A model generated the notes under the pieces. The model was not told the origin of the DNA, ran no database searches, and saw only the letters and a list, made by a program, of their open reading frames with translations. The position numbers and the translations under genes are program-made. Of a stretch of 64,000 nt of DNA, positions 34,532 to 41,771 are shown piece by piece; within the stretch, counting starts at the first letter, position 1, and each line of letters starts with the position of its first letter. Origin of the DNA: an uncultured Tateyamaria sp. Lineage in GTDB: Bacteria; Pseudomonadota; Alphaproteobacteria; Rhodobacterales; Rhodobacteraceae. The stretch is taken from NCBI RefSeq assembly GCF_947503465.1, contig NZ_CANNDN010000002.1, forward strand, positions 186,001 to 250,000, read 5' to 3'.

Positions 34532-36267
34532 CGGGCCAGCGCGGGGTCGGTCGCGCCAGTGACCGGCGCCAGGGGAAAGGTGACCGCAAAGCGGTAATGC
34601 GTGTCGGTTTCTTCCCGCTCGTCCTTGCCATTCAATTGCGCCACGAAGGCACGGATGAGGCGCGACCCGACCCCGCCGCCACTGCCCGCACCGGTCACGC
34701 CCGGGCTTTGATGCGCGCCAATTGAATTCACCACGCAGAAACGCAAGGTGGTGTCATCCACCCTTGTGAATGTCACATCCAGGCGACGCGTCGTGTCGGA
34801 CGGGCCGCCGATATACTTGACCGCGTTGGTCAAGGTTTCGGCTGCCAGCATCGCCAGCGTGACCGCCTGATCTTGCCCAAGCTGCACTGACAGAATGTTC
34901 GTCGTGACGTGGATTTCCCGTTTTTGCGTCTCCGTCAGCGGCGCCATTTCCTTGACCAGCCGTTCCAGCATGATCTGCGCATCAATGCTGGGGTCATGCG
35001 ACGTGGCATTCAGCGTCTGATGCACGGTGGCCAGCCCGCGGACCCGCAACTGCAACTGCGCCAACACGGCGCGTGCCTCGGGCGCGGTCGCTGCGCGTGC
35101 GTGCATGTTCATGATCGAGGCGATCAGTTGCAGGTTGTTCTTTACCCTGTGGTGGATCTCGCGCAGCAGAATTGTCTTTTCATCAAGATCCTTTTCGGCC
35201 TGCGCTTCGGCATGCATCAATGCCAGCACCATGCGGTTGAACGACGTCTCCAGCACTTCGAACTCTGCCGGCGGGTTATTCAGCGTCAACCGGGGCGCGT
35301 CCCGTTCGCCCAGCGCAAAGCGACGCATGGCCCCACGCAGGTGATAGATGTGGCGAATGACCAATCGGTGAAGACCCAGAAACGCAACGGCGATGCCCGC
35401 GAACCACATCAGGATTGGAAATAGCAGCGGCAACCACACCGACACTGCACCACCGCCCCGTGCGACGCGCCCTGTCGGCCAAGATCCGACAACCGCAACT
35501 TCGTCGGGGATAATCGATGCGACCGCAAACAGTCTCTCGCGCCCGTCGATGGCGCGGGCGGAAAAGGTGTCGCCCTGCCGGTCCACGAAGTCTTCGGGTC
35601 TGACATTGGTGGGCAACAGGTGTCCTGCGGTGTCCATCCCGTTTGTGGATGACAGGATGCGGCCCGCGCGATTGAGGGTCACATATTCCATGCCAAGGCT
35701 GCGCGCTGTTTCAAGTTCGCTGACATCTGTCAGATCGTGCGGGGCCGACAGGGAGATGAACCCGGCAAATGTGCCGTCCACGTCGACCGGTTGGCTGACA
35801 ATGACCACGGATTTGCCCGTTGCAGCGCCGGACAGGTTGACCTCGAACATCGGCTGGCGCCGTTCCATCGCGCGGGCAAAGCTGTCCGTTTCGGAAAAGT
35901 CCGCCGACACGCCGTTTGACGCGCAATCCATCTGCCCCGTCGCGTCGATGAACCCGGCAAAGACAAAAAGGTCCTGGGTGCGGATGAATCGCTCCATCGC
36001 CTGTGAACACTGCGCGGCATTACCGACGACCGGGCCGATCAAGGCCGCCAACCCTTCCGTCGCGCCGCGTCCCCGTTCCAGCAGCCGCCGTTCGCTTGCC
36101 GCCGCCCGTTCGGTTTCCGACAGGATAATCCGGTTCGACAATTGAACGGTCGTGTCGACAACCTGATTGGTCTGCCACAGCGCGATGGCGCCCAATGGGA
36201 ACAGGGCAAGGCTCATCAAACCCGCCAACCGGACAAAAAGCCCTCGTGTCGACAAGTCCCGGCGCAA
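34510..36267 (-). CDS. Membrane sensor histidine kinase, HisKA_2/HWE type (PhyK-like)
   Basis: Sensor kinase likely feeding the PhyR general-stress pathway, 585 residues. Features in order: transmembrane helix (about 12-33), periplasmic sensor domain (about 34-280), second helix (about 285-307), HAMP-like linker, H-box REIHHRVKNNLQLIASIMN (about 375-393, His in HHRVKNN), and an HATPase with AETLTNAVKY. The start is TTG 36267, two bases after the stop of ecfG, so translation is probably coupled. The 3' end runs 22 bases into the convergent Fnr-like gene. Kinases of this family are commonly encoded beside ecfG/nepR/phyR and phosphorylate PhyR. Confidence 0.9.
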   Translation of the reverse strand: MRRDLSTRGLFVRLAGLMSLALFPLGAIALWQTNQVVDTTVQLSNRIILSETERAAASERRLLERGRGATEGLAALIGPVVGNAAQCSQAMERFIRTQDLFVFAGFIDATGQMDCASNGVSADFSETDSFARAMERRQPMFEVNLSGAATGKSVVIVSQPVDVDGTFAGFISLSAPHDLTDVSELETARSLGMEYVTLNRAGRILSSTNGMDTAGHLLPTNVRPEDFVDRQGDTFSARAIDGRERLFAVASIIPDEVAVVGSWPTGRVARGGGAVSVWLPLLFPILMWFAGIAVAFLGLHRLVIRHIYHLRGAMRRFALGERDAPRLTLNNPPAEFEVLETSFNRMVLALMHAEAQAEKDLDEKTILLREIHHRVKNNLQLIASIMNMHARAATAPEARAVLAQLQLRVRGLATVHQTLNATSHDPSIDAQIMLERLVKEMAPLTETQKREIHVTTNILSVQLGQDQAVTLAMLAAETLTNAVKYIGGPSDTTRRLDVTFTRVDDTTLRFCVVNSIGAHQSPGVTGAGSGGGVGSRLIRAFVAQLNGKDEREETDTHYRFAVTFPLAPVTGATDPALARQIRGRG

Positions 36268-36269
36268 GC

Positions 36270-36818
36270 CTAAGCCGCGCTTTGGTTCGCAACGATCCCG
36301 GCCGTCACACTGTCTGTAAGTTCGATGGCATCCGTTTCATCGACCGACATCAGTTCGGCCAGCCGTGCGCGTCCGCGATTGACGCGGCTCTTGATTGTGC
36401 CGACGGCCACGCCGCAGGTTTCTGCCGCTTCTTCGTAGGAAAAGCCGCCCGCGCCCACCAGAACAAGCGCCTCGCGCTGTTCGTCGGTCAGTTGGTCAAA
36501 GGCCACATTAAAGTCGCGCATCGCAAGCCGCCCGTCGTGATCGGGTTTCTGGGCCAGCGTTTCGGCATACACGCCGTCAGCGTCCTCGACCTCGCGTTTG
36601 CGTTTGCGGTGCAGCGAATAGTAGGTGTTGCGCAGGATCGTAAACAGCCACGCACGCATGTTCGAGCCGGGCTCGAACGTGTCGATTTTCGTCCACGCCT
36701 TGATCACGGCCTCCTGGACCAGATCATCCGCCGTCGCACCGTTGCGACACAGGCTGAGCGCGAACGCACGCAGAGCCCCCAGATGCTCGACGAGTTCTTC
36801 GCGTGGGTCATTTTTCAT
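36270..36818 (-). CDS. ecfG: EcfG-type (ECF15) sigma factor
   Basis: General-stress sigma factor of alphaproteobacteria, 182 residues. Region 2 (about 8-75) includes AFALSLCRNGATADDLVQEAVIKAW and NMRAWLFTILRNTYYSLHRK; region 4 (about 115-165) has LTDEQREALVLVGAGGFSYEEAAETCGVAVGTIKSRVNRGRARL. ATG 36818 follows a GGGGCGGCGG stretch and lies inside the end of nepR, an 11-base overlap that should couple the two. It should bind RNA polymerase and recognise GGAAC-N16-17-CGTT-like promoters when NepR is sequestered by phosphorylated PhyR. Confidence 0.95.
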   Translation of the reverse strand: MKNDPREELVEHLGALRAFALSLCRNGATADDLVQEAVIKAWTKIDTFEPGSNMRAWLFTILRNTYYSLHRKRKREVEDADGVYAETLAQKPDHDGRLAMRDFNVAFDQLTDEQREALVLVGAGGFSYEEAAETCGVAVGTIKSRVNRGRARLAELMSVDETDAIELTDSVTAGIVANQSAA

Positions 36819-36981
36819 CCGCCGCCCCTTTGTCACCTGTTGCGCCACCGCCGGTGCGCAATTGGTTCAGAAGGTCGGTGAACCGGTCCGGGATCGGTTC
36901 GCTCGCCAGATCGTCGAACGCCCGTTTCAGGTTCGCGTCGATCTGTGCGGCAACATCTGCTTTACGGGTCTGCCTGGCCAT
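36808..36981 (-). CDS. nepR: NepR anti-sigma factor
   Basis: A 57-residue protein found by reading the minus strand, too short to stand out as an ORF. It starts MARQTRKADVAAQIDANLK and contains the conserved NepR core LKRAFDDLASEPIPDRFTDL (about 18-37), followed by LNQLR. It should bind EcfG and hold it inactive until phosphorylated PhyR takes over the contact. Its stop TGA lies inside the first codons of ecfG (11-base overlap), which should couple translation and keep anti-sigma and sigma in ratio. It is divergent from phyR. Confidence 0.92.
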   Translation of the reverse strand: MARQTRKADVAAQIDANLKRAFDDLASEPIPDRFTDLLNQLRTGGGATGDKGAADEK

Positions 36982-37019
36982 AGTTTTTGGTTTCTTGTCC
37001 GCTATTTCTTAACTTCGAT

Positions 37020-37047
37020 GGAACCAATACGCACCACCGCGCGTATA
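37020..37047 (+). promoter_or_regulatory. Candidate EcfG-dependent promoter for phyR
   Basis: GGAAC at 37020-37024, a 17-base spacer and CGTATA at 37042-37047. This fits the EcfG pattern of GGAAC-N16-17-CGTT, with A at the last -10 position. phyR starts 34 bases after the -10 box. It overlaps the oppositely directed promoter for nepR. Confidence 0.7.
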
Positions 37048-37052
37048 GTTCC
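37026..37052 (-). promoter_or_regulatory. Candidate EcfG-dependent promoter for nepR-ecfG
   Basis: On the minus strand, GGAAC at 37052-37048, a 16-base spacer and CGTATT at 37031-37026. The -10 box of each promoter lies just inside the -35 box of the other. nepR starts 45 bases downstream. This would give positive feedback by EcfG on its own operon. Confidence 0.7.
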
Positions 37053-37080
37053 AACAATAGGTCGAAATAAGGCAAAAGAA

Positions 37081-37896
37081 ATGAACGACGATGCAAGGGA
37101 GCACGTGGCCAACGCGATTGGCGCGAACCTTCCCTTTCTCCGGCGCTATGCACGCGCTTTGACAGGCAGCCAATCCAGCGGCGACACATATGCAATCGCG
37201 ACGCTCGAAGCGATCCTCGCGGAACCAGGACAGTATCAATCGGAATCCAACGCAAAGGTCGCGCTGTTTCGCAGATTTCACGCGATCTGGACGACGTCCG
37301 GCGCGGTTTTTGGCGATGACGCGGACGAGGCCGACATTACGCGCCGTGCGCGCGGTCACCTCGCCAAACTCACGCCAAACACGCGCGAAGCTTTGCTGCT
37401 GCACACGGTCGAGGAATTTTCAGCGTCGGAAGTGGGCGCCGTCATGGACATCCCGTCCGACGAGGCACAGGAATTGATCGACATCGCCTATACCGAAATG
37501 AGCCACCACGTGTCGGGCCGCGTCATGATCATCGAAGACGAAGCGATCATTTCCATGGACCTGGAATCCATTGTCACCGACATGGGCCACCGCGTCACCG
37601 GCGTTGCGCGTACCCGCGAGCGGGCCGTGCAGCTGGCGGAGGAAGAAAACGCCGACCTGATCCTGTCGGACATTCAGCTGGCCGACAATTCCAGCGGCAT
37701 CGATGCGGTGAACGATATTCTGGCCCGCAGCGGTGACCGTCCCGTCATCTTCATCACCGCCTTCCCCGAGCGGTTGCTGACAGGCACGGGCCCCGAGCCC
37801 GCCTTTCTGATTTCGAAACCTTATACCGAAGCTCAGGTGAAATCGGCGGTCAGCCAGGCCATGTTCTTTTCGTCCACCGAAACGCTCAACGCATAA
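37081..37896 (+). CDS. phyR: PhyR anti-anti-sigma response regulator
   Basis: Master regulator of the general stress response, 271 residues. An N-terminal sigma-like domain (about 1-135) resembles EcfG regions 2 and 4 (ANLPFLRRYARALTGSQSSGDTYAIATLEAIL; LTPNTREALLLHTVEEFSASEVGAVM) but is not expected to bind DNA. The C-terminal receiver (about 145-265) has the acidic pair in MIIEDEAI, the phospho-acceptor Asp in LILSDIQL and the Lys in ISKPYTE. Phosphorylation should free the sigma-like part to bind NepR. ATG 37081 starts a typical MNDDAREHVANAIG. The longer open frame upstream runs over the divergent nepR gene and is not used. Confidence 0.95.
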   Translation: MNDDAREHVANAIGANLPFLRRYARALTGSQSSGDTYAIATLEAILAEPGQYQSESNAKVALFRRFHAIWTTSGAVFGDDADEADITRRARGHLAKLTPNTREALLLHTVEEFSASEVGAVMDIPSDEAQELIDIAYTEMSHHVSGRVMIIEDEAIISMDLESIVTDMGHRVTGVARTRERAVQLAEEENADLILSDIQLADNSSGIDAVNDILARSGDRPVIFITAFPERLLTGTGPEPAFLISKPYTEAQVKSAVSQAMFFSSTETLNA

Positions 37897-37902
37897 ACCA
37901 GC

Positions 37903-37930
37903 GCCCCGCCATGTGTTTGCATGGCGGGGC
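37903..37930. terminator. Stem-loop between phyR and dps (bidirectional terminator candidate)
   Basis: An 11-bp perfect stem (GCCCCGCCATG and CATGGCGGGGC) with a six-base loop lies just after the phyR stop and just before the end of the convergent dps gene. There is no long T-run on either side, so it may need Rho or only block read-through from both sides. Confidence 0.6.
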
Positions 37931-37936
37931 CCTAAG

Positions 37937-38434
37937 TCATGACTTCGAAATCGCGCGCAACATCCACGCCGCCTGTTCGTGAAAGGCAGATCGTGCTGTC
38001 GCAAGGTCTTCGGTCACGATGTCACGATTGTCGCCCGCCAGTTCAGCCAGTGCATGCAAACGGTGGGCGAGGCGTTCGTGATCCCCGGCAAGGTCCTCCA
38101 CCATCTCTGCGGTAGACAGGGCGCCGCTTGCGTCTTCCACTTGCGACCGGCCCAGGACGTCCTTGAGCGCGTGCGGCGCGAGTTCGCCCAAGGCGCGGAT
38201 ACGCTCGGCCAGTTCATCCGCCGCTTCAAACATGTTTCCGTACTGTTCTTCGGTCAGATTGTGGACCGAATAGAACAATGCCCCCTCGACATTCCAGTGG
38301 TAGGCATGCGTCTTGAACACGAGGCAATAGGTGTCGGACAGAACATCCGCCAAACCGGTTGCGATCGCTTCGGTGTTTTGAACGCCTGTCGATACATCAT
38401 CTGCCGATGGAACAACTTGCAATGCGTCTGCCAT
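37937..38434 (-). CDS. dps: Dps-family DNA-protecting ferritin-like protein
   Basis: Forms a 12-mer that binds DNA and oxidises iron, protecting DNA in stress; 165 residues. Ferroxidase-site features are KTHAYHWNVEG (about 41-51, His) and EAADELAERIRALGELAPHAL (about 70-90, acidic residues). ATG 38434 has GGAGAG just upstream and starts MADALQVVPSADD. It is convergent with phyR, and Dps is a common target of EcfG; the sequence upstream has a GGAAC element compatible with that control. Confidence 0.92.
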   Translation of the reverse strand: MADALQVVPSADDVSTGVQNTEAIATGLADVLSDTYCLVFKTHAYHWNVEGALFYSVHNLTEEQYGNMFEAADELAERIRALGELAPHALKDVLGRSQVEDASGALSTAEMVEDLAGDHERLAHRLHALAELAGDNRDIVTEDLATARSAFHEQAAWMLRAISKS

Positions 38435-38466
38435 GATACTCTCCGTCAATTGGTTGCGTTATCAAA

Positions 38467-38493
38467 CCAACAAACGAGACGCTTCAGGGTTCC
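38467..38493 (-). promoter_or_regulatory. Possible EcfG-type promoter of dps
   Basis: On the minus strand, GGAAC (38493-38489) is followed after 16 bases by TGTT (38472-38469). The -35 matches EcfG, while the -10 differs in the first base of CGTT. It is placed about 33 bases before the dps start. Support comes from gene context more than from the match itself. Confidence 0.4.
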
Positions 38494-38642
38494 CGCAACC
38501 GTGCAACGTGCGAACGGATTTTGAGGGTAACAAGTGCCGCGACGGCGCCCGGTTGAGGCCAATTTCCATACGATGATCGCGTAGGCGTGGATGGCGCAGA
38601 CAAATTCTGAAACCTAAGCCATCAGTCGATTTGCGACGCTAT

Positions 38643-38780
38643 TCAAGACATCAAGCGCTCCATGACATAGACCTTATCGCGCCACTCAGCGCGGAAGCCT
38701 TGAGGGTGTTCCATCGGAACAAAACCGGCGTTTGCATACACGGCGTGTGCATGAGTCAGAAACGCTGCGGACGAAAAGAG
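38643..38780 (-). pseudogene. Possible C-terminal remnant of a GNAT acetyltransferase
   Basis: The minus-strand frame ends with AHAVYANAGFVPMEHPQGFR then EWRDKVYVMERLMS, which looks like the last strand of a GNAT domain (A..VY..AGF). The sequence upstream in the same open frame does not show an acetyl-CoA-binding motif, so I read it as a decayed or truncated gene. Apart from this, the 645 bases between dps and the ribokinase gene hold no gene I can support, only the 16-bp palindrome at 38984 and scattered short ORFs. It sits at the left edge of the putative island. Confidence 0.35.
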
Positions 38781-38983
38781 AACGCGCGTGTTTGCGCACC
38801 ACCGCGTCCCTGTCCTCGACGCGTAGCAAGCTGCAACCAGTTGGCACGATCCTCCGGATCTGTTCAGAATGGCACCCTCAAATCGAAGGTTTCTCAGGAC
38901 AGCAGGTCGTATGAAACGCGGAAACCGGTGACTGCACACGCGAACCATCCTTCGGATCGCTTGGTTCAAAAAGTTTAATTCAA

Positions 38984-38999
38984 CATACGCTTGCGTATG
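38984..38999. promoter_or_regulatory. 16-bp palindrome near the end of the ribokinase operon
   Basis: CATACGCTTGCGTATG has 7-bp complementary arms (CATACGC and GCGTATG) around TT. It lies 80 bases after the ribokinase stop. Without a T-run it is not a normal terminator; it could be an operator or part of a lost element. Confidence 0.3.
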
Positions 39000-39079
39000 A
39001 TTGGAATCCTCGAACAAAAAGGCAAATGATCTGGGCGACGCCGCAGCTGCCAACTTGCAGGCAGCCACAGTATCGCCCG

Positions 39080-40003
39080 TCAATTTGCCGCTAGAAGCGC
39101 ATCAATCTCGGCACGGGCGGGCATCGACGGTGCAGTTCCCAGCCGGGTTACCGAAATCCCTGCGGTCGCGCAGCCGAAACGCAGCGCATTTTCAGGTGTC
39201 ATACCTTCGGCAAGGGCAACGGCAAAGGCGCCGTTGAAGGCATCCCCGGCGCCCGTCGTCTCGACGACGTCGCCTGCCGTGATGGCGGGAACGTGAAGGG
39301 CCGTGTCGCGGTCCTTGTAAAAAACTCCTTGCGCACCAAGCGTGATGATTGCGGCGCCAACGCCCCGTGACATCAACGCATCTGCCGCTCGTGCCGCGTC
39401 GTCGGGTGTCTTGACGGGCACCCCGGTGATCCCTTCGGCTTCGGACTCATTTGGCGTGACATAGTCGCAAAGCGCCAATATCTCGTCAGTCAGCACTGCT
39501 GCGGGCGCCGGATTGAGAACCGTCTTCACTCCGCCGGACTTTGCGATCTCAAGTGCGCGCTTTGCGGCCGCCATCGGCTGTTCCAGTTGTGTGACAAACA
39601 CGTCGGCACCCTGGATCAACTCCGCCTGCGCGTCCACGTCTTCCACGGAGATACGACCTGCGGCACCCGGCGAGATGATGATCGCGTTGTCACCTGTTGC
39701 GTCGTCGATGAAGATGTAGGCCGCACCGGTATAGCTCTCTGAATCAACTCTCACTGCGGGCGTGACGCCTGCTGCGTTCCAGGTGTCGCGGGCCATTTGT
39801 GCGAACGGATCGTCGCCCAATCGCGTGATGAAATGCACATCCCCGCCAGCCTTCGCTGCGGCCACGGCCTGATTGGAGCCCTTACCGCCGGGGCCGAGCG
39901 CGAAACTTTCGCCCAGCACCGTCTCACCCATCGCTGGCTGTCGTTTGGCCCGATACGCCGTGTCAGCAACGAAGACCCCGAGGATCACAATTTTTGGCAC
40001 CAT
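39080..40003 (-). CDS. Ribokinase-like PfkB-family sugar kinase
   Basis: Phosphorylates a pentose or similar sugar; 307 residues. PfkB signatures are present: GPGGKGSNQAVAAAKAG (about 37-53) and the C-terminal VVETTGAGDAFNGAFA (about 247-262), with catalytic Asp in GAGDAF. ATG 40003 has AGGAG directly upstream. The frame is open further but overlaps the mutarotase gene, so the longer start is rejected. It follows the FucU/RbsD gene by a few bases, and an ATPase gene of the same operon lies upstream. Ribose is only one option for the substrate; a second PfkB kinase occurs at the other end of the island. Confidence 0.88.
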   Translation of the reverse strand: MVPKIVILGVFVADTAYRAKRQPAMGETVLGESFALGPGGKGSNQAVAAAKAGGDVHFITRLGDDPFAQMARDTWNAAGVTPAVRVDSESYTGAAYIFIDDATGDNAIIISPGAAGRISVEDVDAQAELIQGADVFVTQLEQPMAAAKRALEIAKSGGVKTVLNPAPAAVLTDEILALCDYVTPNESEAEGITGVPVKTPDDAARAADALMSRGVGAAIITLGAQGVFYKDRDTALHVPAITAGDVVETTGAGDAFNGAFAVALAEGMTPENALRFGCATAGISVTRLGTAPSMPARAEIDALLAAN

Positions 40004-40010
40004 GCTCCTA

Positions 40011-40463
40011 TTACTCCTCCGGGGGAATGACGCCCTTGCGGAACATGAAGCAGCCGTAGAAACGGCGTTCACCCGTTTGGATGACCGCATAGGCCTCGCG
40101 GGCAAGGTCGTAAAAATCGAAACGCTCGATGCTGACCATGGGACGTTCGCGTCCTTCGGCGGTGTCTATTACCTCCTGAACCTCGGCCTGCACCGGCGGA
40201 ATCTCGTCCGGGTTATCGACAATCTCCATTCGGCCCGCAAAGTCGTCGACAAATGTATCGAGTGGCATCACGCTCAAGATAGCTTCCGCGGCTTCGGCAG
40301 CTGTCAGGTTGTCCATGCGCAGCAACTCGCCCAACACCGTGGACCGGGCGACCTGATCGGAGGGGAAGTTAGTGTCAGCAACGACAAGGACGTCTCCGTG
40401 CCCCATCGCCCTGAGTGCGAAGAGCACCTCCGCATTCAGCCTATTGTCGAGTCCTTTGAGCAT
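40011..40463 (-). CDS. FucU/RbsD-family sugar mutarotase
   Basis: Catalyses interconversion of sugar anomers so that transported sugar enters the pathway in the right form; 150 residues. The start MLKGLDNRLNAEVLFALRAMGHGDVLVVADTNFP is closer to FucU (L-fucose mutarotase) than to RbsD (D-ribose pyranase), with the catalytic His in GHGD and the conserved C-terminal ERRFYGCFMFRKG. It lies between the ATPase and ribokinase-like genes of one operon, with 8-15 base gaps. The neighbouring kinase points to ribose, while the AKR and lactonase of the island fit an aldose of fucose type; the sugar remains open. Confidence 0.82.
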   Translation of the reverse strand: MLKGLDNRLNAEVLFALRAMGHGDVLVVADTNFPSDQVARSTVLGELLRMDNLTAAEAAEAILSVMPLDTFVDDFAGRMEIVDNPDEIPPVQAEVQEVIDTAEGRERPMVSIERFDFYDLAREAYAVIQTGERRFYGCFMFRKGVIPPEE

Positions 40464-40478
40464 CGTCGCTGTCCCTCC

Positions 40479-41543
40479 TCAATCAATCCGTGCGCCATTT
40501 GAGGGGTCAAAGAGATGCACGGCGCCGCTCTCCGGCCTCAGGTAGATTTGCTGCCCCGGTTTGAACTCGCGCCTGTCACGCAACACGGTTGTCAATTCGG
40601 AGCCGTTCGCGCGCAGGATGATGTGGGTTTCCGAGCCGGTTTGCTCGACAACGGCGACTTCAGCGGGCAACCCGTCATTGTCCGGCAAGAGGTTCTCCGG
40701 CCTTATGCCCAGCTTCACCGGACGCCCGTCCCCCGCATCGCGCCCGCCGCCAATCGGGAAGCGCGCGCCGTCGACTTCGGCCCAGATTTCACCGTCGCGA
40801 TGCTGCAGCGTCGCGTCCAGCAGATTCATGGATGGCGAACCGATGAACTCGGCGACGAATGCGTTCGCGGGCTTGTCATAGAGTTCAAGCGGTGTGCCGA
40901 TCTGGGCGACATGGCCATCGCGCAAAACAACGATCTTGTCCGCCATCGTCATCGCTTCAATCTGATCATGTGTGACATAGACAGTCGTCGTCGATAGCCG
41001 CTGATGCAACTCCCGGATCTCGGCACGCATTTGAACGCGGAGTTTTGCATCAAGGTTGGACAACGGTTCGTCAAACAAGAAAACCTGAGGATCGCGCACA
41101 ATCGCGCGGCCCATCGCGACCCGCTGCCGCTGGCCGCCAGACAGCGCGCGTGGATACCGGTCCAGATATGGCGTCAGCCCAAGCACCTCTGCCGCCTTTT
41201 CGACGCGCTCTTTCACCTCGGCCTTGGGCATCCTCCGCATGCGCAGAGCGAAGGCCATGTTTGCAGCGACCGTCTTGTGTGGATAAAGCGCATAGTTCTG
41301 AAACACCATTGCGATGTCGCGCTCAGCGGGTGGCAGGTTGTTGACCAGTTTGTCTGCAATCCTGATCTCACCGGACGTGATGTCTTCCAGTCCGGCAATC
41401 ATCCGCAGGAGCGTTGACTTTCCGCATCCCGAGGGTCCGACCAGCACCACGAACTCACCGTCGGCGATGTCGATGTCCAGCCCGTGGATAACCTCCAACT
41501 CACCGTAGGACTTCCTCAAAGTCCTGATCGTCACGTTCGCCAT
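40479..41543 (-). CDS. Sugar ABC transporter ATPase (MalK/UgpC type)
   Basis: ATPase for the sugar importer encoded divergently at 41.8-46.1 kb; 354 residues. Walker A GPSGCGKST (about 36-44), Q-loop FQNYALYPHK, signature LSGGQRQR (about 135-142), Walker B VFLFDEPLSNLD and H-loop YVTHD are intact, followed by TOBE-type regulatory domains (GIRPENLLPD). It is the first gene of the minus-strand ATPase-mutarotase-kinase unit. The ATPase of an importer being transcribed divergently from its permeases is uncommon but workable. Leucines appear to use CTC often, as in the rest of this region. Confidence 0.92.
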   Translation of the reverse strand: MANVTIRTLRKSYGELEVIHGLDIDIADGEFVVLVGPSGCGKSTLLRMIAGLEDITSGEIRIADKLVNNLPPAERDIAMVFQNYALYPHKTVAANMAFALRMRRMPKAEVKERVEKAAEVLGLTPYLDRYPRALSGGQRQRVAMGRAIVRDPQVFLFDEPLSNLDAKLRVQMRAEIRELHQRLSTTTVYVTHDQIEAMTMADKIVVLRDGHVAQIGTPLELYDKPANAFVAEFIGSPSMNLLDATLQHRDGEIWAEVDGARFPIGGGRDAGDGRPVKLGIRPENLLPDNDGLPAEVAVVEQTGSETHIILRANGSELTTVLRDRREFKPGQQIYLRPESGAVHLFDPSNGARID

Positions 41544-41620
41544 ACGGCACCTCCCCTACGCTCGCGACGCTAGCCGAGCGATGCCGACCTGTCCACGTCG
41601 CAGGGCGCTATCTCTCCAAG

Positions 41621-41745
41621 ATCGTTGACAGAACAGGGGTCTGACTGAAACAGTTTGGGGTGTCGGTTGGGGCCGCGCGTTGGGGAAAAGAAATAAAAGC
41701 TGTTCCCAGCCGAAGTCTGTTCCAACTGTGTATCGTCGACAGAAC
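41621..41745. promoter_or_regulatory. Repeated ATCGTYGACAGAAC motifs in the divergent transporter promoter region
   Basis: ATCGTTGACAGAAC (41621-41634) and ATCGTCGACAGAAC (41732-41745) differ at one base and lie 111 bp apart between the divergent ATPase and binding protein genes. Two CTGTTCC copies (from about 41700 and 41718) are the inverse of the GAACAG end of the motif. They look like binding sites for a regulator of both units, but no regulator gene is in the island. Confidence 0.4.
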
Positions 41746-41771
41746 GTCGTCATTTGGGAGGAGATATTTCA

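Noticed and set aside
38592-38602. Exact attachment-site copy of the tRNA-Ser 3' end
   Set aside because: Only 9 of 11 bases match and similarity fades after that; used as a weak hint for the island edge, not annotated as att.
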